A stretch of DNA of 64,000 bases, taken from NCBI RefSeq assembly GCF_006965445.1, contig NZ_CP041356.1:2418001-2482000 (forward strand). The letters run 5' to 3'. A program made the position numbers and the translations under genes. The notes beneath the pieces are model-generated. The model had not been told where the DNA came from. It worked only from the letters and a program-made list of their open reading frames with translations, and searched no databases. The stretch comes from Lactococcus protaetiae. Its GTDB lineage: Bacteria > Bacillota > Bacilli > Lactobacillales > Streptococcaceae. This document shows, in pieces, positions 18,764-27,746 of this stretch (position 1 is its first letter; each line of letters opens with the position of its first letter).

Positions 18764-19690
18764 TTAGTTAGATGATGAGCTTGATGAAGTTTGTGTAAAT
18801 TGTGAGAAAAGATTTGAGAACGCTGTTTCTTTCACAGTAACATTATACTTTTTCAAGTAAGAAGCAATCACACCACTAACATATGTTGTATCAGACTCTT
18901 TTTGAGATTTGATGACATCTTGAAGTTCTTTTTTATACTTATTCATATCAGTACCTTTGTCAGATGTTTTAACCATCTCAACGATATAATATGAAGTAGA
19001 ACCTGTAGAAGCATCAGAGGCTTCAATAACATCTGAGAATTCGCCATTCTTCAACTTGAAAGCTGCTGTTTGAACTTCCGCTGGTACTGTTGTAGAAGTC
19101 GAATTAAACGTTATTTTGCTTGAAGCATTTGTTTTCTCAAAGCTCGCTTTACCAGCATCATCTTTCTTTGCTGCTGCCAATGCTTTGGTTGCAGCATCTT
19201 TTGATGTTTCAGAAACCACATAAGCAGTCACATCTGGGTGATAAGTTTTCCATGCTGCTTCAAGATTTGCTTTTATATATTGTGTCGTTTTGATATCATG
19301 ATCAATCGCTGCTTGTTCAAGCATTTGAGTACGCATATATGGCGTAAAACTCGCTTCTGTCAATCCTTGTTGTTGCAAAGCCGAAGAGAATTGATCGCCG
19401 TATTGACTCTTAATATCCTTAACTTGAGCTGCAACTTTTTTATCTGTCACTTCTTTCCCAAACTCTTTACTAAAAATTTTATCAAATGTTAAGTTTTGGA
19501 GTAAAGTGTTTGTTGGTTGTGATGGAAATTCTTTTGCTTCGTTATAGAGGTCTGACACACGAATTGTATCACCTTTCATGGTAATAATATCCTTGCTCGC
19601 TGAGTCATTGTTTGAACAACCCGAAAGTGTTACGAGCGCGGCACCTGCGAAAACTGTAGCAATAGCTAAACTGAGTTTTTTGAATTTCAA
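18764..19690 (-). CDS. prsA: Foldase lipoprotein PrsA/PrtM family
   Basis: Membrane-anchored extracellular chaperone of the parvulin family that helps exported proteins fold, 308 residues. The signal is MKFKKLSLAIATVFAGAALVTLSGC (shown to 25: lipobox LSGC near residue 25). The N- and C-terminal helical lobes are conserved. The central PPIase domain (about 140-235) is poorly conserved and lacks the clear parvulin catalytic motifs, like the streptococcal PpmA and lactococcal PmpA group. The Ser-rich tail TSSSSSSN is unusual. Neighbours alaS, O-methyltransferase and pepF match the conserved lactococcal and streptococcal order. Confidence 0.88.
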   Translation of the reverse strand: MKFKKLSLAIATVFAGAALVTLSGCSNNDSASKDIITMKGDTIRVSDLYNEAKEFPSQPTNTLLQNLTFDKIFSKEFGKEVTDKKVAAQVKDIKSQYGDQFSSALQQQGLTEASFTPYMRTQMLEQAAIDHDIKTTQYIKANLEAAWKTYHPDVTAYVVSETSKDAATKALAAAKKDDAGKASFEKTNASSKITFNSTSTTVPAEVQTAAFKLKNGEFSDVIEASDASTGSTSYYIVEMVKTSDKGTDMNKYKKELQDVIKSQKESDTTYVSGVIASYLKKYNVTVKETAFSNLFSQFTQTSSSSSSN

Positions 19691-19833
19691 AATATTCTCC
19701 CCTACATGATGACCGAGCAGCCACTTCGGTCTAAAATCATTAATTTATTTTTAACTTGTTGTAATTATAACATAAAAAGTTAAATAAAACTTTATTTATG
19801 CAAAGTTTCAATTTTTGTCATATTTCCAAGGGT

Positions 19834-20529
19834 TTAGCGACATTTTATCATCAATAACCCATCTCCAAGTGGAAGAACACTCGTCATATATTTAGAATTA
19901 TCAAATACTTCATCAAATAGCCTACGCAATCCTCGCTCTAGAGCACGTTGCGTTCTCTTAATTTCCATGATAGGGACTAATATTTCGCCTGCCTGAAAAA
20001 CATCATCCATCAAGATAACCCCATTATCAGATAATAACTCTAATGCATTTGGCAGAAATTCGATATATTTTGATTTCGCCGAATCCATAAAAATAATGTC
20101 ATATTTTTTATGTCCATCTCTTTTCAAAACTGATAAAACATCAGCAGCATCGCCTTCTTTAAGGATAATTTGATGACGAGAATCATATTTTTTTAGATTT
20201 TCTTTTGCCAAAGCAATCATTTCAGGATTTCGGTCTATTGTCACAATCTCAGCACTAGGAGCAGCTTCTGCCATCATAAGCGCTGAAAAACCAATGGCTG
20301 TTCCGACTTCCAGAATACGTTTAGGCTGCATAATACTAATCAGCATTTGAAAATAAGTCACAGTTTCATGCGGAATTACGGGAATATTGTTTTCTTTAGC
20401 AAAGGCAAGAACTTTTGTAATATCTCCACTCAACTGAGTTTGGCTTCTACGCATCCAGTCAACAAGTTCTGGTTTTACAACTGGACGGTTCATCATTGGA
20501 TTACTTGTACGTTTATAGGTTTCAACCAC
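19834..20529 (-). CDS. O-methyltransferase, SAM-dependent (family 3)
   Basis: Cytoplasmic class I methyltransferase, 231 residues, of the YrrM/caffeoyl-CoA O-methyltransferase-like family. The SAM site is RILEVGTAIGFSALMMAEAAP at about residues 74-94, with acidic IVTIDRNPEM next and IFMDSAKSKY as the metal-binding region near 145. The substrate is unknown; tRNA 5-hydroxyuridine methylation (TrmR) has been shown for the Bacillus homologue, so that is a reasonable candidate. Between prsA and pepF, as in streptococci. Confidence 0.85.
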   Translation of the reverse strand: MVETYKRTSNPMMNRPVVKPELVDWMRRSQTQLSGDITKVLAFAKENNIPVIPHETVTYFQMLISIMQPKRILEVGTAIGFSALMMAEAAPSAEIVTIDRNPEMIALAKENLKKYDSRHQIILKEGDAADVLSVLKRDGHKKYDIIFMDSAKSKYIEFLPNALELLSDNGVILMDDVFQAGEILVPIMEIKRTQRALERGLRRLFDEVFDNSKYMTSVLPLGDGLLMIKCR

Positions 20530-20549
20530 GAATTAATGGTTTCCTTTCT

Positions 20550-21380
20550 TTATTCGCTATTTTTTATCATATTCAGATAAACTCTCATTCCATCTTCATC
20601 AGACTGTTCATAAGTAAAATTCAACCGTTTTCCAACATCATTTGCTAACAGATGAAAAAGGTCGCAGGCAGTAAAAATTGCTTGCCACGAATCTTTTTCA
20701 TCCTCTGATAAATATGTTTTTTTATAAGCTTCATAGAGTTCATCAGGAAGGTAGGATTTAATATGCTTTCCCCACATTCCCGTTGTTAATTCAAAGTTAT
20801 GCTGTACTGCAATAAACCAGTCTAACATGGTTTCTAATTCTAAATGAACTGTTTCCATATACATTCGCATTGTATACGAGATCTGTTGGCGCTTTATTCC
20901 TTTTGCTACATTGTTTAGGCACCACCAAAATTCATTGCACGATGCTGCATATTCTGCTTCTGTCGGTTTTTTTATCCAGTATCCTTTGTCGTTTGATGAA
21001 GGAATTTCTTTTAAAATATTATCTTTATCAAGTAATGGAATGGTTAGCGTATCTTCTCCAAAACTATTTTTATCCTTATTTTCAATTTGTAAGTCAATTC
21101 TGACACCATCCTGAAAAAGCATCAGCCACGTGTGGTGACCGTCAGGTCTGGGGGATTGAGGTTCCTGGATAATCAAAGGAGTACCAAATTTCTGTGGAAA
21201 TTTTTTGTCTTCAATAAATGAACTAATTTCTGTGACAATGTAAACAATATCATAGTCTTGATATTTATCGCGATTTATGTTGGGATTTGCTCTTGAACCA
21301 TTAAGATAAACTGCTCGTACACGTTCATCAGATTGCGCAATTTCTAAAATTAACTTCATCATTTCTTGGTCTTTTCGCAT
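20550..21380 (-). CDS. ANT(6)-type aminoglycoside 6-adenylyltransferase family protein
   Basis: Nucleotidyltransferase of 276 residues related to AadK/ANT(6), which inactivate streptomycin by adenylylation. The N-terminal motif YLNGSRANPN with DYDIVYIV supplies the metal-binding acidic residues. The rest follows the family, including the region around WWCLNNVAKGIKRQQISYTMRMY. It sits between the O-methyltransferase and pepF, which are usually adjacent, so it looks like an insertion into a conserved block. Repeats lie on its pepF side. Chromosomal homologues often give little or no resistance, so phenotype is uncertain. Confidence 0.85.
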   Translation of the reverse strand: MRKDQEMMKLILEIAQSDERVRAVYLNGSRANPNINRDKYQDYDIVYIVTEISSFIEDKKFPQKFGTPLIIQEPQSPRPDGHHTWLMLFQDGVRIDLQIENKDKNSFGEDTLTIPLLDKDNILKEIPSSNDKGYWIKKPTEAEYAASCNEFWWCLNNVAKGIKRQQISYTMRMYMETVHLELETMLDWFIAVQHNFELTTGMWGKHIKSYLPDELYEAYKKTYLSEDEKDSWQAIFTACDLFHLLANDVGKRLNFTYEQSDEDGMRVYLNMIKNSE

Positions 21381-21408
21381 GATTACTCCTTAACCTCGCT
21401 TTTCTATC

Positions 21409-21826
21409 TTATACTAGTTCCTTTTAGAAATTAAGCCATATTAATACTGTTAAAGTTTTCGTCTTACGCAAACCACTTCTTGCGCTTACCATTTCAACCT
21501 GCCAGCTCTGCTGGATTGCGATTTGAACTTTCGACTTTATAGGATAGCCGTTTGCGCTAAAGCAGCAACGGCTATGCTAGTTGTTTCACCCAGTCGGTTG
21601 CCACTGCGACTACTATAGCGAGCATGGACAGCGTAGCCCAAAGGGCGGAGATAGCGCTTAGACTTCAGGGACAAGACCACTTCGCCTTGCGACTTTAGTC
21701 GCTTTAGAGCGAATGGATAACGAAGCGGAGCGGAGGTGTGACCTCATATCTTTGATGTGAGGTTGTACCCTAATATCAGTGGGAGAGAAAGAATCGCCCA
21801 CTGATGAAGTAATCACTTCAAGACAT
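21409..21826. repeat. Mosaic of B and A repeats between ANT(6) gene and pepF
   Basis: Starts as a short B end (TTATACTAGTTCCTTTTAG ... ATTAATACTGTT). It continues through GGATAGCCGTTTGCGC, GAGCATGGACAGCGTAGCC and AAGACCACTTCGCCTTGCG, and ends as an A right end ATGAAGTAATCACTTCAA with a CAGTGGGAGAG hairpin. Modules read in both orientations compared with other copies. Confidence 0.65.
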
Positions 21827-21842
21827 AGACTTGATTATTAAT

Positions 21843-23636
21843 TCATTTTTTTACGAGATTTTCAAATTCTTCTAGGCGCCTTTCAAAAAGCTGGAATGAA
21901 CTTTCAAGATACTCTGCGGATGTCATGTCAACGCCCGCTTTAGCAATAACATCTAATGGATAAGCGGATGAACCTGCTTTAAGATAATTCAAATATTTTT
22001 CACGATTTTCTGTCGTTCCATGAACAATTTTTTCTGCAAGGTAGGTCGCGGCTGCAAACCCCGTAGAATATTGGAAAACGTAGAAATTATAGTAAAAATG
22101 TGGAATTCTTGCCCATTCATACTGAATCTCTAAATTTTCTTTTGCTTTCAAGCCGTAATATTTTTCATTTAATTTTCCATAAGTATCATTCATAAACTCA
22201 CTCGTGAGAACTTGACCTTTAGCATCTGCTTCGTGAATCATCTGCTCAAACTCAGCAAATTGTGCTTGACGATAAACTGTTCCTCGGAAACTATCCAGCC
22301 AATGATTAAGTAAAGCAAAACGTTCTTTATCATCTTTTGTTTCATTGAGTAATGTTTCAGTCAAAATATTTTCATTTGTGGTTGAAGCAATTTCAGCTAA
22401 AAAGATCGGATAATCACCGTAAACATAAGGTTGATTTTCACGTGTAAATGTGCTGTGCATGGAATGCCCCATCTCATGTACCAGGGTAAACAGGTCATCC
22501 AATGTTTCTTGCCAGTTGAGCAACATGAAAGCATTTGTATCATAAGACCCACCTGAATAAGCGCCTGAACGTTTTCCTACATTTTCACATACATCAATCC
22601 AACGTTCGTCAAAAGCTCTTTTTACGCGTCTGGTATAATCTTCTCCAAAAATTGCTAGCACTTCTTGTGCTTTTTTTACCCCATCTTCATAGTTAAATTT
22701 ATAGTCTAATGTTGATAATGGTGTATAGATATCATACATTTTTAAATCTGAAAGATTCAAGATTTCTTTGCGAAGTGAGATATAGCGGTGTAATAAAGGC
22801 AAATATTTATTGACTGTTTCGATAAGCACATCGTAGACTTTTTCTGGTACAAAATTTTCTGCCAAAGCTGCTTCACGTGCTGATGAGTAGCCCCGTACTT
22901 CTGCATTGAAGTTATGAACTTTCACATTAGTTTGTAAGGTTTTAGCATAAGTATGTTGATATTGTTCATAGTTACTATAGAGCGCTTTATAAGCATTTTC
23001 ACGAACAATTCTATCCTTACTTTCCATAAGCGAAATATAGTTCCCATGAGTCAGCTGAATTTCTTCACCTGACTCATCTTTTACTTGTGGAAAGCGAACA
23101 TCTGCATTATCAAACACTTCAAATGTTTCTGCACCACTACCAAAAATCTCTCCTGCGGATGCGAGAAGTTTTTCCACTTTTTGGCTCAAAATATGAGTTT
23201 TTTTGGTAAATAATCGTTCAAAATAATGTTGATATTTTTTTAATTGAGGCTCGTCTAATAATAATTTTTGATAATTTTCAGTTGTTAACGCTAGGAATTC
23301 TGGTTCATAGAAAGAAAATGCTTCACCGAATTTTGCGTAAAGTGTTGTGGCTTTTGCTTGATATTCTTGGTACTTTGCAGCTCTAGTGTCTTGGTCATTT
23401 TTCATGGAAGCGTAGACGTAGAGTTTTTCCACATCTTTTGAGATTGAAAGCATGGTCGCTGTTATCTCATGCAAAGTTACTGCGCTATCCAATAAATGTC
23501 CTGCAAAATCTGCTTCTGCCCCCTCAATGTTGCCTGTAACGCAATCTAACTCTTCTTCCCAAGCCTCATCTGTTGAAAAAATCGTTGTTAAATCCCAAGT
23601 TAATTGCTCTGGAATTTCAGTTCTTTCTTTAGCCAT
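21843..23636 (-). CDS. pepF: Oligoendopeptidase F
   Basis: Cytoplasmic zinc metallopeptidase of family M3 that cleaves peptides of about 7-17 residues; in lactococci it contributes to peptide use and protein turnover. At 597 residues it is the normal PepF length. The zinc site is HEMGH at residues 387-391, with the third ligand Glu about 24 residues later (AEIAS). The C-terminal [21 protein letters not shown] is the M3 substrate-binding signature. Start at 23636 after a plausible ribosome site. Neighbours on either side fit the coiA-pepF-methyltransferase order, apart from inserted genes and repeats. Confidence 0.96.
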   Translation of the reverse strand: MAKERTEIPEQLTWDLTTIFSTDEAWEEELDCVTGNIEGAEADFAGHLLDSAVTLHEITATMLSISKDVEKLYVYASMKNDQDTRAAKYQEYQAKATTLYAKFGEAFSFYEPEFLALTTENYQKLLLDEPQLKKYQHYFERLFTKKTHILSQKVEKLLASAGEIFGSGAETFEVFDNADVRFPQVKDESGEEIQLTHGNYISLMESKDRIVRENAYKALYSNYEQYQHTYAKTLQTNVKVHNFNAEVRGYSSAREAALAENFVPEKVYDVLIETVNKYLPLLHRYISLRKEILNLSDLKMYDIYTPLSTLDYKFNYEDGVKKAQEVLAIFGEDYTRRVKRAFDERWIDVCENVGKRSGAYSGGSYDTNAFMLLNWQETLDDLFTLVHEMGHSMHSTFTRENQPYVYGDYPIFLAEIASTTNENILTETLLNETKDDKERFALLNHWLDSFRGTVYRQAQFAEFEQMIHEADAKGQVLTSEFMNDTYGKLNEKYYGLKAKENLEIQYEWARIPHFYYNFYVFQYSTGFAAATYLAEKIVHGTTENREKYLNYLKAGSSAYPLDVIAKAGVDMTSAEYLESSFQLFERRLEEFENLVKK

Positions 23637-23796
23637 ACCATCACTTACCTTTCTCAGTTTCTATGTCACTTTACTCCCGTTTTCCTAACGGAGAAGATAC
23701 TACTTAAATCTTAACTTTTAAGCAGGACTAGATTTTTTTATTATAGCATTATCCACAATTTAATGTTCAGTTTCTGGAGCGATTATATTAGATTGA

Positions 23797-24242
23797 TTTT
23801 GAAATGATTACTTCATTGGTGGGGAATTCTCTCTCCCACCAATGTTAGACATCAAAGATATGAGACCACCATGTCCTCGAAGTCTATCTCGCTTTGCTCC
23901 GCTGTCGATTTCGCTAAGTTGCTAAAGCAACAAGCTCAAATCGCAAGCGCTAAGCCCCTAGGGCAGTAGAACAAAAGCAGAGATTATCATTTCGCCTTAT
24001 CGTTTTTGCCACTATCGTTTGCATACGAGTAGAGGACAGCGTGACAGCGTAGCAACCGAGTTGCGGAGATCGTTCAGAGAACGGCGTGCGAAGCACGTAG
24101 CACCATAGCGAGCATGGACAGCGAAGCAACGAAGTTGCGGAGATAGTGAAATCGACAGCGTAGCAAAGCGAAGATAGAGCGAATGAGTTCCTGTGGTGAG
24201 TCAACAGCGGAGTAGAGTGGAGATAGTGTTGCTAAGTTAAAT
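23797..24242. repeat. A-type repeat upstream of pepF
   Basis: Right end first: TTTGAAATGATTACTTCATTGG, then hairpin GGTGGGGAATTCTCTCTCCCACC. The other end is degenerate (AGTGTTGCTAAGTTAAATC). It contains inverted modules such as GAGAACGGCGTGCGAAGCACG. Confidence 0.7.
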
Positions 24243-24271
24243 CTAATCTCAAAAAGTGGAAGGTTTTTAGT

Positions 24272-25132
24272 TCATTTCGTATAGTTTAGAATTTCATCAA
24301 AAATAAATTTCCCAACACCACCTTCGTTGCAACTTAAAGTAGTTTTATGGCTTTTGTTTTTTACTGTATCAGATGCATTTGCTACCGCTACTGCTACATC
24401 AACTGTTTCAAACATTGTTAAATCATTTTCTCCATCACCTATTCCAAAGCTTAAGGCATGAGGTAATTTTTCAAGATAAGCGCGTATTGCAGCTCCTTTT
24501 GTGCTGAGAGGATTGACAATCTCAAGTGTTTTTATAAATGATGTGAAAACGTAAGTATCTTTGATAGTTAGTCTCTCTCTAAGGATTTCATGTTTTTTAT
24601 CACTTGCTTCCATTAGCTCAATTTTTACGATTGTCCGCTCTGGATGTGCTTCGAAAAATCCAATGACATCTTCAACGTGATAACATTGCTCTTTGAAATA
24701 CTCTGTTTTATAGTCCATCAACAGTTTTCCTTGATTTCCCATGAAGCTCAGGCTGTTACGGAGTTTTTGCAGATGCACCTCGTATTTTTCTACGGGTTGA
24801 ATTACCACTTCAGTGTCAGTGTGGATAAAATAAAGGATATTTTCTTCATCCAAAATAGGTAAAAGAAGCCGCAAAGTATCTATTGATAAACAGTTGCTAT
24901 AAGTCGGAAATTGCCCTCTTGCTTTAAAACCTGCGCCATTTCCAAAAATGACGTCACAATCTATCCCGATCTCTTGCTCCATCTGCTCAACAAGCCCAAT
25001 CCCACGACCTGTTACAAATACAAAATGGTCACCTGCCTCTTGAAGTCTTTTTACTGCATCTATATTTATTTGAGGAACAGGTACACCTAAATCTTGAAAA
25101 GTTCCATCTACATCTGAAAAAACAATATTCAT
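24272..25132 (-). CDS. Cof-type HAD phosphatase
   Basis: HAD superfamily, Cof/SupH-like subfamily IIB, 286 residues. Motif I is FSDVDGTF (nucleophile Asp near residue 6), motif II FVTGRG, motif III with Lys near SLSTKG, and motif IV GIGDGENDLTMFE near 235. These enzymes dephosphorylate sugar phosphates or FMN; the exact substrate cannot be told. I use the ATG at 25132, preceded by GGGAGAAAG. It stands between the coiA and pepF genes, a position not occupied in the streptococcal block. Confidence 0.88.
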   Translation of the reverse strand: MNIVFSDVDGTFQDLGVPVPQINIDAVKRLQEAGDHFVFVTGRGIGLVEQMEQEIGIDCDVIFGNGAGFKARGQFPTYSNCLSIDTLRLLLPILDEENILYFIHTDTEVVIQPVEKYEVHLQKLRNSLSFMGNQGKLLMDYKTEYFKEQCYHVEDVIGFFEAHPERTIVKIELMEASDKKHEILRERLTIKDTYVFTSFIKTLEIVNPLSTKGAAIRAYLEKLPHALSFGIGDGENDLTMFETVDVAVAVANASDTVKNKSHKTTLSCNEGGVGKFIFDEILNYTK

Positions 25133-25257
25133 ACTTTCTCCCACCTTTTCATCAAAACAAGTATCTTATGATTCCTTATGGACAAACGCTTTGCTTGATG
25201 TTGTAATTTTTAGTTGTAGCACTATAAAAAATAGACTATCCACTTGAATAATCTTTT

Positions 25258-26250
25258 CTATTTTGCCTTTGTTTCATTGTTAACTTCTTTTATTATAGCA
25301 TAGAAACGAGGAGGATAGAGCTTGTTTTGCGGATTTTTTTTGAAATTTTCTAAAAAATTTTGATAGTAAGGCGTTATATTTTGTGTAATTTGTGTAAAAT
25401 TTGCTGATGAAAACTTGTCAGTACTGACAGAAAGTAAATTGAGACCTGGCGGTGCAATGTAAGGCTTGTCAAAGTTTTCTGTCAGTAAATTTTTCCCTTG
25501 TTGATAATATTTTTCTTGAATTTCCAACCATTTTGTTGAGCGATGAAAGAGTTGTTGCCTTACAAAATGAGCAAGTCCTCTGTCAGTACTGACAGATAAT
25601 GATAATGGAGCTTGTGCGGAAAAAGGGCGACGCAACTGTGCCAACAGTTCTCCATGACCAAATAATATTTCCTCTGTTAAATGTAAAATGTTGCCCCTCA
25701 AGTCCTGATGAATCAATGATTTTAATCTTAATTTTTTTCGTTCTAAATCAAGTTCCCAGAAATAAAATCCTCGATTTTCAGAAAAATACATCAAATTTTT
25801 TTGAAGTTCTGTCAGTTGATGACCCAGCCATAATTTCTTTCCCATTAGCCAAATCACAGAATAACCATGAGTTTGATAGTTTTCTGTTCGTTCTTTTAGG
25901 CGCTTGAGCGAAAGAGGGGAACATTGAACTTCTATTGCAATGTTATCATTGACCAACAAATCAGGGGTTTGATTTAGAGCCGGAAGGTACTTTTCTACTT
26001 CCACTTTTTCAGACTTTTTGAACCAACGATAGAGTAACTTTTTTAACGTTAAATGTTGTACAGACTCATTCTCAGTCCACGATTCACAATTTCGTAAAGT
26101 CTTGTGCGCAAAATGTGTAATTTTTATATTCCCGTTTTTCAAGACAACTTCTGTTTTGCAAACGGGGCAAAAATATTGTCCTGTCAGCTCTCCTGGAGAA
26201 CTTTCCAATAAATTGACCAGTTTATTTTTTTCATCAATCGCTGTCAGCAT
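25258..26250 (-). CDS. coiA: Competence protein CoiA
   Basis: Late competence protein needed for recombination after DNA uptake, 330 residues. It has the CoiA N-terminal pattern CPVCKTEVVLKNGNIKITHFAH, a zinc-finger-like and nuclease-associated region near residues 28-50, then LTYLKL-like PDLLVNDNIAIEVQCS (predicted nuclease core D-x-x-E-x-Q, residues about 100-115). Its DNA holds several CTGTCAG words, two as full 16-bp palindromes encoding VSTD. I looked for a ComX box (TACGAATA); TTTCGTATA just before the start is only a weak match. Adjacent pepF order fits streptococcal coiA loci. Confidence 0.9.
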   Translation of the reverse strand: MLTAIDEKNKLVNLLESSPGELTGQYFCPVCKTEVVLKNGNIKITHFAHKTLRNCESWTENESVQHLTLKKLLYRWFKKSEKVEVEKYLPALNQTPDLLVNDNIAIEVQCSPLSLKRLKERTENYQTHGYSVIWLMGKKLWLGHQLTELQKNLMYFSENRGFYFWELDLERKKLRLKSLIHQDLRGNILHLTEEILFGHGELLAQLRRPFSAQAPLSLSVSTDRGLAHFVRQQLFHRSTKWLEIQEKYYQQGKNLLTENFDKPYIAPPGLNLLSVSTDKFSSANFTQITQNITPYYQNFLENFKKNPQNKLYPPRFYAIIKEVNNETKAK

Positions 26251-26283
26251 ACTACTATATACGAAAATACTGATAGATTGTCA

Positions 26284-26317
26284 CAAAAAAAGCTGTCAGT
26301 ATACTGACAGAATATTT
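26284..26317. terminator. CTGTCAG-type terminator of the DUF218 gene
   Basis: AATATTCTGTCAGTATAC and its complement followed on the minus strand by GCTTTTTTT. The 18-bp form with a GTATAC centre. A short A repeat separates it from the DUF218 stop codon. Confidence 0.8.
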
Positions 26318-26344
26318 TAGAATGGAATTCAATTGTTTTTCACC

Positions 26345-26400
26345 GTTTTTAACTTAGCAAGTGCGCGCTATCTCCGACCAATGAAGTAATCACTTCAATA
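26345..26400. repeat. Minimal A-type repeat
   Basis: Only about 50 bp: TTAACTTAGCAAGTGCGCGCT joined almost directly to ACCAATGAAGTAATCACTTCAA. It defines the two ends of the A family without internal modules. Confidence 0.8.
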
Positions 26401-26409
26401 AATGCGAAC

Positions 26410-27489
26410 TCATTTCACATTATAATGTTGTATAAAAACGGCAAAAATAGCAAAAATGATGAAACTTCCGACAATGACGGCAACCCAAATCATATGTTTT
26501 TTCTTTTCAGAGTTGAGGACAGCAATAAATTCACGAATGAAGGCGGGAACGCGGTAATACATCGCCGTTTTTCCACCACGTCCTCCTTGCGCTTCTAAAC
26601 CAATCTGAGCTGCAAATAAAGCAGCACGGAAGACATGATAATCTGAAGTGAAAAATAGAAATTTATCTTTCAAAAGTTTGTCAGAAAAAACTAAATTTTC
26701 GTAAGTTGTTCGAGATTGATTTTCTAGCAATGTGCGCTCAAATGGAAAGCCTAGCGTTTCAACGGCATATTTTTGCATGGCTTGTGCTTCTGAGATTTTC
26801 TCGTCCGGCCCTTGACCTCCTGAAAATACCAAAATCGTCTGTTCATCACGCACTGCATCTACAGCAGCGCGAATACGATTACCGAGCAGTTTTCCAACGT
26901 GCTCTCCCTGAATAAGCCCTGCACCAAGCACAACATAGTAAGGCGCTGTCATTTTTCTTACGCGCCTGCCATATACCCAACTTGATAAAAAGAAAATACC
27001 AAATTGCCAAGCCAAATAAATGGATAAAATGGGATAAACATAACTCAGAATTTGTAACCAAAGCCAACTTTCTGGTAGTTTCCCAACCGAAAGATAAAGA
27101 AAGTCAATACCAATAAAGAAAAGAACGACAATAGGCAACAATAAATTTGAAACAGATTTTGATTCTCTTCGCCACATTTTTATGGTCAAAACCACAATCG
27201 CAATAGGAATAACAAACCCTAACACCAGAGGAGCAATCGCAAACAAAACTGCTTCAATGAGGAGTAAGACAATGCCGATACTGTTTCGCTGCTCTGAAAA
27301 TACAATAAACGAACCCAAAACACCGTTCAATGTTATCCACAGAAAAATAATATAAAAAAACGACAATCGTCCCAAGCGCAATGTTCTTAGATCTTTCAAA
27401 CGCTTTATTTTCCACCAAAAAACGAAAGTGATACTCCCAAAAAATAACGTCAAAATTACGCCAATAATAAATAATCCAAAATCTTCCAT
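26410..27489 (-). CDS. DUF218 / YdcF-family membrane protein
   Basis: About 359 residues with an N-terminal membrane block of five or so helices (to about residue 180), then the DUF218 domain: YYVVLGAGLIQGEHVGKLLGNRIRAA, LVFSGGQGPDE, EAQAMQKYA, LENQSRTTYENLVFS and FTSDYHVFRA. One helix closes the C-terminus. DUF218 proteins (SanA, YdcF, ElyC) are linked to envelope integrity, but the reaction is not established. Either ATG at 27495 or 27489 may start it; neither has a good ribosome site, and an A repeat ends about 20 bp upstream. Confidence 0.82.
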   Translation of the reverse strand: MEDFGLFIIGVILTLFFGSITFVFWWKIKRLKDLRTLRLGRLSFFYIIFLWITLNGVLGSFIVFSEQRNSIGIVLLLIEAVLFAIAPLVLGFVIPIAIVVLTIKMWRRESKSVSNLLLPIVVLFFIGIDFLYLSVGKLPESWLWLQILSYVYPILSIYLAWQFGIFFLSSWVYGRRVRKMTAPYYVVLGAGLIQGEHVGKLLGNRIRAAVDAVRDEQTILVFSGGQGPDEKISEAQAMQKYAVETLGFPFERTLLENQSRTTYENLVFSDKLLKDKFLFFTSDYHVFRAALFAAQIGLEAQGGRGGKTAMYYRVPAFIREFIAVLNSEKKKHMIWVAVIVGSFIIFAIFAVFIQHYNVK

Positions 27490-27510
27490 GAGCATATTTT
27501 AACATATTTT

Positions 27511-27652
27511 TAGCCAAGCAAGCGTCTGCTAAATCCCTCCACCTCTTTTAGGTGGAGGAATAAGCAACACTAAGCTTTGCTTTCGTTCTGCTAACATCAG
27601 TGGGAGAGAAAGAATCTCCCACTGATGAAGTAATCACTTCAATCACTTCATG
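27511..27652. repeat. A-type repeat upstream of the DUF218 gene
   Basis: Complete 142-bp copy. It has left end TAGCCAAGCAAGCGTCTGCT, hairpin CCTCCACCTCTTTTAGGTGGAGG split by its loop, then ATCAGTGGGAGA, loop, TCTCCCACTGAT (12-bp stem) and GAAGTAATCACTTCAA. It is almost the same as the copy that split the GNAT gene at 43340-43478. Confidence 0.85.
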
Positions 27653-27695
27653 ACAAAATTCTTTAAAAAATTACTGATAAGAAAATTATAAGTCA

Positions 27696-27727
27696 AAAAA
27701 ATTCTGTCAGTATACTGACAGAATTTT
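27696..27727 (-). terminator. CTGTCAG-type terminator of the purine permease
   Basis: AAATTCTGTCAGTATAC with its complement and ATTTTTTTG on the minus strand, 20 bp after the stop codon. The longest perfect stem of the 18-bp copies. Confidence 0.85.
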
Positions 27728-27746
27728 CATAAGTAAACTTTTGAGC

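Noticed and set aside
20870-21114. Plus-strand frames opposite the ANT(6) gene
   Set aside because: They are shadows of the minus-strand gene without start signals.
26240-26262. ComX box upstream of coiA
   Set aside because: TTTCGTATA differs at two positions from TACGAATA and lies almost on the start codon; too weak to annotate.
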